Position numbers and translations under genes: made by a program. Positions 24,761 to 32,757 of a stretch of 45,244 nucleotides of DNA are shown here, in pieces. This stretch comes from an uncultured Thiotrichales bacterium (GTDB taxonomy: Bacteria; Pseudomonadota; Gammaproteobacteria; Francisellales; CACEW01): assembly GCA_903870015.1 (NCBI GenBank), contig CAIQBE010000026.1, forward strand, positions 1 to 45,244. Reading direction: 5' to 3'. Every line of letters starts with the position of its first letter. The stretch's first letter is position 1. The notes under the pieces are model-generated. The model was not told where the DNA came from. It worked only from the letters and a program-made list of their open reading frames with translations, and searched no databases.

Positions 24761-26052
24761 GTCTTGGCTTTCACCATCACACATGAGCGTACGAAGGGGC
24801 CATTTTCACAAAAGCTGCGCTCTTTATCGGGAGCATCACTAAAGCGTGGATCAAATTGCGGCAAGGTTTTGGTTGCATTGATTTGATATAACGGATCGGC
24901 CTCGTAATGAAAAAACTGAAATTCCGTATTGCTGATAAATTTATGCAAAGTGTCGGTTTGAGATTCCAGCCGTTTTTGAAAGCGTTCTAAAAGATGTTTG
25001 ACGTTGCGCTCATCTTCTAGCGTATTTCTAAAATTATGTTCGTGGGTGAGTGATAGTAGGGTGGGTATCATAAAAGAATAGTAGACGGCGTTATGACTTT
25101 TTCGATTAAGATAAGTGGGTGCTAAGATCGTGGGGATATAATGTTTCAGTTTATAAAACTCAATATAGGCTTTTTCGATCATGCTGACGGGGGCGATGTG
25201 TTCATCAAGGTGGGCATTGAGCGGGCGAAATCCTAAAAAAGCACCCATGGCGATATTGACCAAATGTTTGACCGATTCAAGAACGTAAACATTGGGTTTT
25301 AAGCGTGTTTCCGCTTGGGTTTGTGATAGGGTTTGCCATATGGCCTCAAAAGTTAGGCGATTACGTGAATGCGTTGAGTTGGCCCATTCTTGTTTTAGGC
25401 AAGTATAGTGAAACTGCATCCAGGCATTTTGTGGTAAAGACTCAAACCAGCCTCTGCCTAGATACAATACTTCACAGTTCCAGTCATTCTGCAAGCGGCT
25501 GGATTGCATCATGCTTTTAAATAACAGGCCCTGCATAAACATATTATGTTGTGAGCCTTCATCGATATTGAGTAAGCGTTGCATGCGATTGTGACTGGTA
25601 TTGTCTGTGGCCTTGGGTACTAAGAATAAACTACGAGCGCCTGCAGCGATGTTCCACATTCTTTGATAATAGGGTGACTCACGTGGATCCATTAGCTCCC
25701 ATAAGCCATAAACATCTCCTAGTTCAAACATATGCAGTGGATGCACCCGGGTTTCAAGGTCCACAAATACTTCAGCGGTTTTGTTCAAAAAAATGCCGGC
25801 ACACATCTGTGAATAGTTAAGTTCAGTTTTAAAGGGCTCGGGCAGGTCAGGGTGATTCAGCCCTATTAGTTGATTATTGATAGGGATTTGGGTAATCCCA
25901 TTTTTAACAATCAAATCGCCAAAATGATAGCGAGCCAGATAAAGCTTGGCCGAAGGATGGGTTGCAGTCGCATTCATCGCCTCAGCAAAGACCGGATTTA
26001 TTTTTTCAACGCGCTCTTTGACCTCGTCCCATGAGACTTCTTTGATAGACAT
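24757..26052 (-). CDS. Unrecognised soluble 431-residue protein coupled to apaH
   Basis: No family is recognised. The protein has no signal peptide or clear membrane segment and should be cytoplasmic. It is rich in aromatic residues, His and Asn. It has recognisable stretches such as YLARYHFGDLIVKNGITQIP, MRMLLN-like helix DNTSHNRMQRLLNIDEGSQHN, LGRGWFESLPQNAW and ERFQKRLESQTDTLHKF, none matching a catalytic motif I know. A C-terminal VRSCVMVKAK strand closes it. Its stop overlaps the apaH start by 4 bases, so the two are translationally coupled, which may link it to nucleotide or stress signalling. No promoter was identified in the 92-base gap upstream. Confidence 0.8.
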   Translation of the reverse strand: MSIKEVSWDEVKERVEKINPVFAEAMNATATHPSAKLYLARYHFGDLIVKNGITQIPINNQLIGLNHPDLPEPFKTELNYSQMCAGIFLNKTAEVFVDLETRVHPLHMFELGDVYGLWELMDPRESPYYQRMWNIAAGARSLFLVPKATDNTSHNRMQRLLNIDEGSQHNMFMQGLLFKSMMQSSRLQNDWNCEVLYLGRGWFESLPQNAWMQFHYTCLKQEWANSTHSRNRLTFEAIWQTLSQTQAETRLKPNVYVLESVKHLVNIAMGAFLGFRPLNAHLDEHIAPVSMIEKAYIEFYKLKHYIPTILAPTYLNRKSHNAVYYSFMIPTLLSLTHEHNFRNTLEDERNVKHLLERFQKRLESQTDTLHKFISNTEFQFFHYEADPLYQINATKTLPQFDPRFSDAPDKERSFCENGPFVRSCVMVKAKT

Positions 26053-26144
26053 TATTTGGTTTTAATATTAAGGATTATCTTGATAGCTTATCCTTTTTTG
26101 CCTTGTAGATGCAATGGTGTAGTGTGGTTATGGCGCCCTTATAG

Positions 26145-27539
26145 TCAATTGCTGCAGTGGTATAGGACCAAATTCGTTTGGCCAAATGCTGTTTCTGCAG
26201 TTAAGTTTTTGACAAAATTGCAGTGCTTAAAGTAGGCCTGCAATTGCGGAGGCTGGTTGCCAATATACCAAGCTTGGGTTAATTTTTGTGTGAGCAAGGG
26301 GGCGCTCCAATAGGTATATACCGAAATCCAATCACTTCCTAAAATATATGTCAGTGGTTGGTTTTGTAAGTAAAACGATGCTTCTGAGGCGTTGGCGTAT
26401 GTGTCTGCTAAGATCAGATCTCCGGGCTTAATCTCTGCATTTGCTTGGGGCATCATTTCCGGATAGCCTTCATAGAGTTTGCTAAAAAAAGGTTTGGTCA
26501 CTTCAATTTTCCCCAGAATCACTGGTGGCAGATGTAAGATAATCGCTAATACCAAGCTGACACCCACAATACCCCAATAGGTTTTGCGATAATGATATTT
26601 TTGAATCCAATAACCCAGCATAATCAAGCCACTAAAATATGCGGGTGCCGGCCAGTTTGGGGGCGAATTTTTATAAAGGCCATTGTAAAGAAAGAACCCT
26701 AACGTTCCGACAAATGGTAGCATCAAATAACGCAGGCGTTGGTCTTGCCAAATTTCTTTCCATTTCATCGGAATCAAAACTAAGAATGCGATAAAGGCTA
26801 CGGGTGTGACCAAGCCAAGTTGTCCGCCTAAAAAGGCTAATAATAATTCGAGTTGGAACACGGGGTGTGTTGCCACACCATTGTGCCACTGGAATAAAAA
26901 GCTGACCCAATGTTGTTGCATATTCCAGATCAACACGGGGCTAAAGATAATGAACATTAGCATGATCGCTGCATAAAAATGCGGACTTTTAAATAGTTGG
27001 CGGCCTGTTTTTGACAGTAATACTTCCAGAAATAGAAACACGAGCAGCAATACCCCGGTATATTTACTCAAGAGCAGTAAGCCGGCTAACACACCTGTAT
27101 AGTAAAGATAACGCGCTTTTTGTGTCTCTAAGGCCAAATAAAAGGCATAGAGTGTGGCAATCCAAAACAACGTTAAGGGCGCATCATACGTGGTAATCGC
27201 ATACCCCACTTGCACACCGGGTGAGAGCAAAAATAAAATCAAGGCAATTTCAGCGGTTTTGGCATTGAAGAGATGTTTGGCAAATTGATGCAAGAGATAA
27301 GCGGCGAGCGTAAAGCAAAATAGTTCGACGGCTTTCACGCCAAAAACAGTATTACCAAAAATTGCCGTGCTGGCGCGAATCATATAAGCAATCATCGGTG
27401 GGCCATCATAATAGGATAGCGCTAAGTGGCGACTCCATGCCCAATAGTTCGCTTCATCCTCTGATAAAGGAATATGCAGATCAAACCAGAGGGCTAAGGC
27501 AAAAACGAGTAAGAGGACTATTTTCGAATTTTTTGTCAT
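26145..27539 (-). CDS. Family 39 (ArnT/PMT-like) polyprenyl-phosphate glycosyltransferase
   Basis: The 464-residue polytopic protein has about 10-11 hydrophobic segments and the GT39 first periplasmic loop signature: an acidic DEANYWAWSRHLALSYYDGPPMIAYMIR, with the DE pair expected to bind metal or the lipid phosphate. Such enzymes move a sugar from a polyprenyl phosphate to lipid A, LPS core, protein or another lipid on the periplasmic side. Donor and acceptor are not determinable here. It is the last gene of the five-gene envelope operon, 24 bases after the phosphatase gene. A second GT39 lies two genes upstream but is not close in sequence. Confidence 0.88.
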   Translation of the reverse strand: MTKNSKIVLLLVFALALWFDLHIPLSEDEANYWAWSRHLALSYYDGPPMIAYMIRASTAIFGNTVFGVKAVELFCFTLAAYLLHQFAKHLFNAKTAEIALILFLLSPGVQVGYAITTYDAPLTLFWIATLYAFYLALETQKARYLYYTGVLAGLLLLSKYTGVLLLVFLFLEVLLSKTGRQLFKSPHFYAAIMLMFIIFSPVLIWNMQQHWVSFLFQWHNGVATHPVFQLELLLAFLGGQLGLVTPVAFIAFLVLIPMKWKEIWQDQRLRYLMLPFVGTLGFFLYNGLYKNSPPNWPAPAYFSGLIMLGYWIQKYHYRKTYWGIVGVSLVLAIILHLPPVILGKIEVTKPFFSKLYEGYPEMMPQANAEIKPGDLILADTYANASEASFYLQNQPLTYILGSDWISVYTYWSAPLLTQKLTQAWYIGNQPPQLQAYFKHCNFVKNLTAETAFGQTNLVLYHCSN

Positions 27540-27563
27540 GATTTTTTAATTTCCTATCCCAGA

Positions 27564-28151
27564 TTAATTTTGGGTTTGTAACCAGGCTTTAAAGTTCTCT
27601 GGTGTGCTATTTAGATTTTGTTGTGACAGGTAGGTAAAATAACTTCCCATCACGGTTTTTCCAATAGAGCGAGGGTCGATCGCTCCGTAGATAATAGAGT
27701 ACTGTAATTTTATATTCCAATCGCTATAGCCGGGGGTGGCTGCCAAAGCCATGGCAGAGGCGAGGCCGGTGCGATCAGCACCTTGTGCACAGTGAATCAA
27801 GAGCGGTCTAGGCGCGGTTTGGATTAAGTTGTTCAGTTGTTTTAGCTGGGCGGGGGATGGATCAATTAACGCATTTAACCCTAAGTCAAAGTGAGTGACG
27901 TGGTTTTTATTTGCAACCGCTAGCTCTTCTGGGTATTCATCTCCGTAGGGGGCTAGATCAATAATGGCTTTTATATGTTTTTGGTCAATCACGGTTTGCA
28001 ATTGCGCGGGAGAGAGTTGCGCTGAGCGATACACTTGACCTGGAATCACGGTATGGATATTTCCTGATATTTTCATATAGCCCCAATAACCAAGGCAGAA
28101 CAGCACGAAGATAGAGAGACTGATTCCAATAACTCGTTTTAATTGTTTCAT
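27564..28151 (-). CDS. Membrane-anchored dual-specificity/tyrosine phosphatase-like protein
   Basis: The 195-residue protein has a single N-terminal hydrophobic segment (about 8-25), probably a signal anchor. A PTP-fold domain follows, with the P-loop HCAQGADRTG: nucleophile Cys121 and phosphate-binding Arg127. The preceding VYRSAQLSPAQL and IKAIIDLAPYGDEYPEE fit the DSP family, with an Asp in the latter as candidate general acid. With the N-terminal anchor the domain should face the periplasm. It lies between two glycosyltransferases, overlapping the upstream one by 4 bases. This suggests a lipid- or glycan-phosphate substrate rather than phosphotyrosine, though that is inference. Confidence 0.88.
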   Translation of the reverse strand: MKQLKRVIGISLSIFVLFCLGYWGYMKISGNIHTVIPGQVYRSAQLSPAQLQTVIDQKHIKAIIDLAPYGDEYPEELAVANKNHVTHFDLGLNALIDPSPAQLKQLNNLIQTAPRPLLIHCAQGADRTGLASAMALAATPGYSDWNIKLQYSIIYGAIDPRSIGKTVMGSYFTYLSQQNLNSTPENFKAWLQTQN

Positions 28152-29587
28152 GTATTAAAGTGCCTGCAGTGGTAAAAGGAGAATTGGTTAATGGCTTTAC
28201 CATGAACGCTGGTGGTTATTGTATCAATATATTGGCAATTTTGAAATTGGCCACTGGCTACATTGAAGCTTTTGGGCTGAGTGTCATTTGTGGGGACAAT
28301 CATGATGCCATTTGAAGTGGTAGTAGGGCTGCCATACCAGAGTTGAAATTGACTCATGTCTGTCGATGCTACAACCACAGGCTCATGGCTATACCAGCTG
28401 ATTCGGCTGGCCAGGGTCCAATTCGGTACGAAAAGATGAGGACTGCCTTCAGGTAAATTTAAGGTTTGTAGTAACATTTTGCTATGTATGGCCGCGCGTT
28501 GCCAGCCGTATAAATCATTGAAAGGATTTTGGTTTAGTGGAAAAGGAATCCAGCCGAAAAATATTTGAGTATACACGAGCAGATAGAGGACGCTTACCAA
28601 GCTGGCACTGAAATATAGGAGTAAGCGCACCCATAGTCTTTGCCAGTGCTCAATGAGATAACGTACTGCTAAGGGAATGGCCAATAACCAACCCAGCGCT
28701 GGCCAGTGTGGTAGGATCTGTTGATGTCCGCCGCTGTAAATAAATAAGATAATGATGGGCAAGCCTAAGCAGGTGAGTATTTGGCTGCCGGTATCGCGCC
28801 ATTGGCCACGTAATACGTAGATAAAACCCAAGGTTCCAAAGACAACAGGGGCTAGGCCATAAGCGCCCAATTGAATCAGTAGGGAGCTAAAAAAATTGCC
28901 CCAATTCCAGTTTGTAGGTAAACCATGATGTAGTTGGTATAAAATAGAAATCCACTGGTTCTGTGCATTCCACACAATGATGGGGCTGATGCAGCCCAAG
29001 GCTACGAGCAAAGCCATGTAAAATTTTATTGATTTAAAAGCTTGGCGATCAAATATTAAAAAGTATAGGCAAATTCCTGCGGCAAAGGGTAGTGCGGTAT
29101 ATTCCGATAATCCGGATATCCCTAAGTAGAGCCCTAGTCGTAGCCAAGCCAGCCAGCTGGGATTTTGAGTGACTTGATATAGACTGTAAGTGGTCCATAA
29201 TCCAAAGAATAAGAGTAAGGTTTGCGGTATTAAATCAATGCCAAGCACGTTGATGATGACCGCCAAAAAATACATGAGGATACAATAACCTCCCATATTG
29301 GATGATGTCTTTGGCAGTATTCGGGGGGCGATGTAATAGAGTGATAGAAAAGTCGCTGTGGAAAAAATAAAGGGCCATACGCGCATCAGGAAATCATTGT
29401 TGCCAAAGGCCAGTAAAGAAGCTTGTAACCAGCCCACTAAAGGTGGGTGGTCATAATAATTTAGGGCAAGATACTTGCCATATAATGCATAATGAGCGCC
29501 ATCGACAGTGAGCCCTATTTGGCCAGCAATCAGAATGTGCAGCACCAAAAATAGTGCTACAACTGCCCAGATGACCTTCATGGTCAT
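28148..29587 (-). CDS. Family 39 glycosyltransferase, second copy in the operon
   Basis: The 479-residue polytopic membrane protein shows GT39/PMT_2 features: an early TVDGAHYALYGKYLALNYYDHPPLVGWLQA loop with acidic residue and HPP, and multiple hydrophobic helices. GLSEYTALPFAAG follows, then a C-terminal soluble region (about 380-479). The DE pair of the other GT39 is replaced by a single Asp in VDGAHY, so donor handling may differ. It overlaps both neighbours by 4 bases (ATGA). The sugar and acceptor are unknown. Confidence 0.86.
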   Translation of the reverse strand: MTMKVIWAVVALFLVLHILIAGQIGLTVDGAHYALYGKYLALNYYDHPPLVGWLQASLLAFGNNDFLMRVWPFIFSTATFLSLYYIAPRILPKTSSNMGGYCILMYFLAVIINVLGIDLIPQTLLLFFGLWTTYSLYQVTQNPSWLAWLRLGLYLGISGLSEYTALPFAAGICLYFLIFDRQAFKSIKFYMALLVALGCISPIIVWNAQNQWISILYQLHHGLPTNWNWGNFFSSLLIQLGAYGLAPVVFGTLGFIYVLRGQWRDTGSQILTCLGLPIIILFIYSGGHQQILPHWPALGWLLAIPLAVRYLIEHWQRLWVRLLLYFSASLVSVLYLLVYTQIFFGWIPFPLNQNPFNDLYGWQRAAIHSKMLLQTLNLPEGSPHLFVPNWTLASRISWYSHEPVVVASTDMSQFQLWYGSPTTTSNGIMIVPTNDTQPKSFNVASGQFQNCQYIDTITTSVHGKAINQFSFYHCRHFNT

Positions 29588-30792
29588 TGCAGATCTGCTT
29601 GAATCAGTTGATAAACAAAATCAGGTTTAATTATTTTTAGGCAGATGTTGTCGCTGCAAGCGGTTTTGCGGTGATTTGCCGCAGAAACGCAGGGTGAGCA
29701 AGCAAGCCCTGCATAAATGGGCACGCTATTACCCAAAGAGCCATATAGTGCCGGTGTTTCTGGCCCAAAGATTACAAAGGTTTTGAGAGGAGTGACTGAG
29801 GAGAAGTGCCCAGGACCAGAATCGTTGGTTACCATCAGTTGTGATATATTGTATAAATCAATGAGCTCACGGAATTTAACTTGGCCTGCAAAATTAATGC
29901 AGCGCGGGTGTTGTACTTGAGCCACGAGATTGTCGGCCTGAGCCTTTTCAGCAGGTGCTCCTGTAATTACCACATAATGATTAGGGTGTTCGGCCAGAAT
30001 TTTTTGCATCAGGGCAATAAAGTGCTCGGGCATCCACCGGCGTTGGGGCAGCAAGTCGCTGGCATTGGGATTAATCAGCACAAGTTTGTGTTGCTCGGGA
30101 TTGAACTCTGGCTTGATGGCTTGGATTTTACCGTAGATCACGTTACGTTGTTCTGGTGAACTGGGTACATGGGGCAGGGTGAGTTCAGTATTTGCAATCA
30201 CGGTTTTGGAGTAGGGCTCTTCGCCATTATTGCTGATCAAGGCATTGACCAAGGCAATAAAGTTTTTACCAATGTGGATATGCGGGTTGTAGGCCACTTT
30301 GTGGGTGAGCATTTCGCCACGATAAAGGCCTTCATTGTGAAAGCGATAAAAGCCAACACGATAGCGCGCGCCTGAAAAACCACTTAGTAGGGCAGTTGCG
30401 CGCGAAAACAACTCTAAATCAATGGTGGCAGAAAACTTTTGTCGACGGCACCAGCGTAGATAGCGACAGACATCCCAAAGAAAAGTTAAGAGACTGTCCT
30501 CTCGGATTGTGAAAATATTGGCATCAGGTACAGTTTTGAGCAAATCTAGGCTGACTTTATTTTTCTTGAAAATTAAAAAATAGAGTTCGGCGTCAAAATG
30601 TTGCTGCGCTTTACGCATGGCTGGGTCAACGATAATAGTACTGCCCATTTCGGAGAGTTCAATCAATAAAATTTTCTTGATTGCTGGGGTTTTGGGTTTG
30701 AAGAAATCAAGGATTTTCACAATTCCCGTTGCAATAAAGCAGAGCGGAACTCCCAGTCGGTGATCCAGTTTGCGCATGGTATCGACTTTCAT
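29584..30792 (-). CDS. Family 9 glycosyltransferase (heptosyltransferase-like)
   Basis: The 402-residue protein is a GT-B fold enzyme of family 9, as in WaaC/WaaF/WaaQ. Supporting features are ILLIELSEMGSTIIVDPAMRKA, ATIDLELFSRATALLSGFSGARYRVGF, the nucleotide-binding LVLINPNASDLLPQRRWMPEHF, and VTNDSGPGHFSSVTPLKTFVIFGPETP. A cysteine-rich segment (CSPCVSAANHRKTACSDNIC) near the end resembles the conserved cysteine cluster of this family. It should add a heptose or other sugar from a nucleotide donor on the cytoplasmic face. It overlaps neighbours on both sides by 4 bases. Confidence 0.88.
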   Translation of the reverse strand: MKVDTMRKLDHRLGVPLCFIATGIVKILDFFKPKTPAIKKILLIELSEMGSTIIVDPAMRKAQQHFDAELYFLIFKKNKVSLDLLKTVPDANIFTIREDSLLTFLWDVCRYLRWCRRQKFSATIDLELFSRATALLSGFSGARYRVGFYRFHNEGLYRGEMLTHKVAYNPHIHIGKNFIALVNALISNNGEEPYSKTVIANTELTLPHVPSSPEQRNVIYGKIQAIKPEFNPEQHKLVLINPNASDLLPQRRWMPEHFIALMQKILAEHPNHYVVITGAPAEKAQADNLVAQVQHPRCINFAGQVKFRELIDLYNISQLMVTNDSGPGHFSSVTPLKTFVIFGPETPALYGSLGNSVPIYAGLACSPCVSAANHRKTACSDNICLKIIKPDFVYQLIQADLQ

Positions 30793-31760
30793 ATTAATTT
30801 CCTTTTGTGATCAAATAAATAACAATACAGTCCTGGTAAACTCGCTAAAATGAGTGAGATGCCGTAGAGCACCGATAAAGATAAGATGCCCGCTTTCGGG
30901 ACGCCCAAAAATAATAAAAAGGTTACCATCGCGCCTTCACGTAGGCCCCAGCCTGCAAATGATAGTGGTAATAATGTGATGAGCGTTACTGCGGGCATAA
31001 TGCCTAAGAGGCTCATTAAGCTGATGGGGAGGTCTAGGGCAATGGCAATGCAATAAATTCCGCCTATGCAGAGTAAATTACTGAGTATGGCCAGTAAAAG
31101 TAATACGATTAAACGCTTCGGTGAGCGGGCGCTGATTAAAATCGCTTGGGAGAGATCATAAATAAATTGGGTGATCTTAAAATTTTTTAAAAAATGGATT
31201 TTACAGGTGATCAGGCCAAAAAATAATGCGAATAAAACGATACCTAGGATGCTTATGATGCTCACAAAAATATTTCTAGGCACAATGTGGTATAGCCAGT
31301 TGAGTAGGCTTAAGTTAATTAACACAAGGCCTGCAGTGCCGTAGTAGCGATCGACCATCACGCCATTAAACGCTTGGCGTAGTCCTGATCCTAATTTTTT
31401 AGCATAGGCAATGCGTACGGCATCGCCCCCTACGCTTGTGGGTAATACTTGATTGCATAGAGCACCGATGAAATAAGTGCGCAGATAAAAACGGAACGAG
31501 GCATTAAAATGCATGCTGCGCATGACGACGTCCCATTTATACGCTGCGATACAGCAACTGAAAATTTGCAGGGCAATGGCCAGTAAGTACCAAGACACAT
31601 GGATGGTCAGCAAGTAGTGAGCAAAAACCTGGAAGTTGATCTCATGGAAAATGACACCGATCAAGACCAGGGAGATAGAAATTTTAAGTAGAACCTTCCA
31701 CACGCTAATTAAACCTAAAGCTAAAATAGGTATTGTAGAGACATTATGGGAAAACTGCAA
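30789..31760 (-). CDS. Lysylphosphatidylglycerol synthase TM-region/UPF0104 family membrane protein
   Basis: The 323-residue protein has about eight hydrophobic segments and the family's typical stretches: VSWYLLAIALQIFSCCIAAYKWDVVM, YFIGALCNQVLPTSVGGDAVRIAYAKK, and LSFAGWGLREGAMVTFLL. Relatives include the membrane domain of MprF and proteins found with glycolipid genes; they are thought to move lipids or glycolipids across the bilayer. There is no soluble aminoacyl-transferase domain. It is the first gene of the envelope operon and overlaps the GT9 gene by 4 bases, so a lipid-linked intermediate handed between them is plausible. The exact start is uncertain. Confidence 0.85.
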   Translation of the reverse strand: MQFSHNVSTIPILALGLISVWKVLLKISISLVLIGVIFHEINFQVFAHYLLTIHVSWYLLAIALQIFSCCIAAYKWDVVMRSMHFNASFRFYLRTYFIGALCNQVLPTSVGGDAVRIAYAKKLGSGLRQAFNGVMVDRYYGTAGLVLINLSLLNWLYHIVPRNIFVSIISILGIVLFALFFGLITCKIHFLKNFKITQFIYDLSQAILISARSPKRLIVLLLLAILSNLLCIGGIYCIAIALDLPISLMSLLGIMPAVTLITLLPLSFAGWGLREGAMVTFLLFLGVPKAGILSLSVLYGISLILASLPGLYCYLFDHKRKLI

Positions 31761-31778
31761 ATCGAGAGGGGATGTTTT

Positions 31779-31808
31779 TTGTTGTTTTTATTATTTTTAT
31801 GTTATGAT
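31779..31808 (+). promoter_or_regulatory. Candidate promoter of the first small membrane protein gene
   Basis: TTGTTG (31779-31784) is followed after 18 bases by TATGAT (31803-31808), with extended -10 TGT. The -10 ends 33 bases before the start codon. The 11-base TATGTTATGAT recurs at the same distance in the next gene. Confidence 0.5.
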
Positions 31809-31841
31809 TGCCCGCGCTAAATTCACTCAAGGAGGTTATTA

Positions 31842-32189
31842 ATGTCAAATGCACCACTTGGTTGCCAGAATGCTGTTGTGCTTGCTACGCTTGCCGCATC
31901 TGCAGGGTTTTGTGTTGGGACTGTCATCGGTGTGGCTGTTGTTGAAGGGGTTGGAGATCTTTCTCATCAACAGGAATTAGCCACAGTGTTAACCCCTGCT
32001 TCGTTATTAGCTGTGTTGGCAGTTGTTGCGCTTTTTCGTTTTTGTTTTTCGCAGTCTAATGCTGCTATACATGTTGGGCATGAACAACTCTTGCAAGGTA
32101 GTCCTTCGAAGCAGTCTGCTACGGCACAGGCTTTTTCTGTTAGGATTCCGGTAGGTCCTTCGAGTCCTTATGGTACTATGGATCCATAG
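31842..32189 (+). CDS. Small two-helix membrane protein of unknown function
   Basis: The 115-residue protein has two hydrophobic helices (about 11-34 and 46-67) and a hydrophilic Ser/Gln/Pro-containing tail of about 45 residues. There is no recognisable domain. AAGGAGG lies 6 bases before the ATG, a very strong ribosome site. Its leader matches that of the following gene in -10 sequence, ribosome site and spacing, while the proteins are similar only in layout. Small two-TM proteins with such tails occur among candidate secreted membrane proteins of intracellular bacteria, which is only a suggestion. Confidence 0.65.
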   Translation: MSNAPLGCQNAVVLATLAASAGFCVGTVIGVAVVEGVGDLSHQQELATVLTPASLLAVLAVVALFRFCFSQSNAAIHVGHEQLLQGSPSKQSATAQAFSVRIPVGPSSPYGTMDP

Positions 32190-32234
32190 TTCTAGTGTTA
32201 TACCAATCCAATGTTAATATGGCATTTGATAAGT

Positions 32235-32263
32235 TTTTTAAATTTATTTTTGTATGTTATGAT
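32235..32263 (+). promoter_or_regulatory. Candidate promoter of the second small membrane protein gene
   Basis: TTTTTA (32235-32240), 17 bases, then TATGAT (32258-32263) with extended -10 TGT. The -10 ends 33 bases before the ATG at 32297, the same as in the neighbouring gene. The -35 is poor. Confidence 0.45.
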
Positions 32264-32296
32264 GCTTTCCAATTATTGAGCTCAAGGAGATCGCGA

Positions 32297-32701
32297 ATGC
32301 AGGGATTAGGTTTACCGTTCTGTGGCAATCATGCTAACTTACAGAATGTTTTATTGGGTGATGTTGGCGTGGGTGGTAGTAGTGGATCACTGGCAGGGGT
32401 TTTCTTAGGAAGTGTGATTGCGCTTTCTCTTCATGGTTCTGTGGTTCTTTCCTCTGCGGAAATGTTTGCTACGCTTTTCGTTCCAGCTGTTGTAGGTTTT
32501 GTCGCAGGAGCGATGATTCATAATCGTCGCCGTCTTGATGCGCTTAGTCGCCAGAGTCCTGAAGCGCGCCTTTCTCGGCAAGCATTAGTTGGCCGTGCTG
32601 AAGATATTGCTCGTTATAGTGGTGCTGCTGCGCCTTCTGCACAAGTTTTTGCTGCTTCGACTAATACTTCCCTTGATCCTCAGGGACTTGGTTTTCAGTA
32701 A
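32297..32701 (+). CDS. Small two-helix membrane protein with basic tail
   Basis: The 134-residue protein has two hydrophobic segments (about 28-50 and 56-75), a basic HNRRRLDALSRQ stop-transfer region, and a hydrophilic tail with Ala/Ser-rich end. The ATG at 32297 is chosen since AAGGAG lies 6-7 bases upstream; the frame extends 34 codons further but crosses the promoter. No family is recognised. It mirrors the preceding gene in leader and layout and ends just before the mnmG promoter. Confidence 0.62.
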   Translation: MQGLGLPFCGNHANLQNVLLGDVGVGGSSGSLAGVFLGSVIALSLHGSVVLSSAEMFATLFVPAVVGFVAGAMIHNRRRLDALSRQSPEARLSRQALVGRAEDIARYSGAAAPSAQVFAASTNTSLDPQGLGFQ

Positions 32702-32703
32702 GA

Positions 32704-32732
32704 TTGCCTAAATAAGACCTTTTTGGTACAAT
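32704..32732 (+). promoter_or_regulatory. Probable sigma-70 promoter of mnmG
   Basis: TTGCCT (32704-32709), 17 bases, TACAAT (32727-32732), with TGG in the extended -10 position. The -10 ends 25 bases before the mnmG ATG, and the -35 begins 3 bases after the stop codon of the preceding gene. Confidence 0.6.
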
Positions 32733-32757
32733 TTGCGCCTGAATGTAAGGTGTTGTC

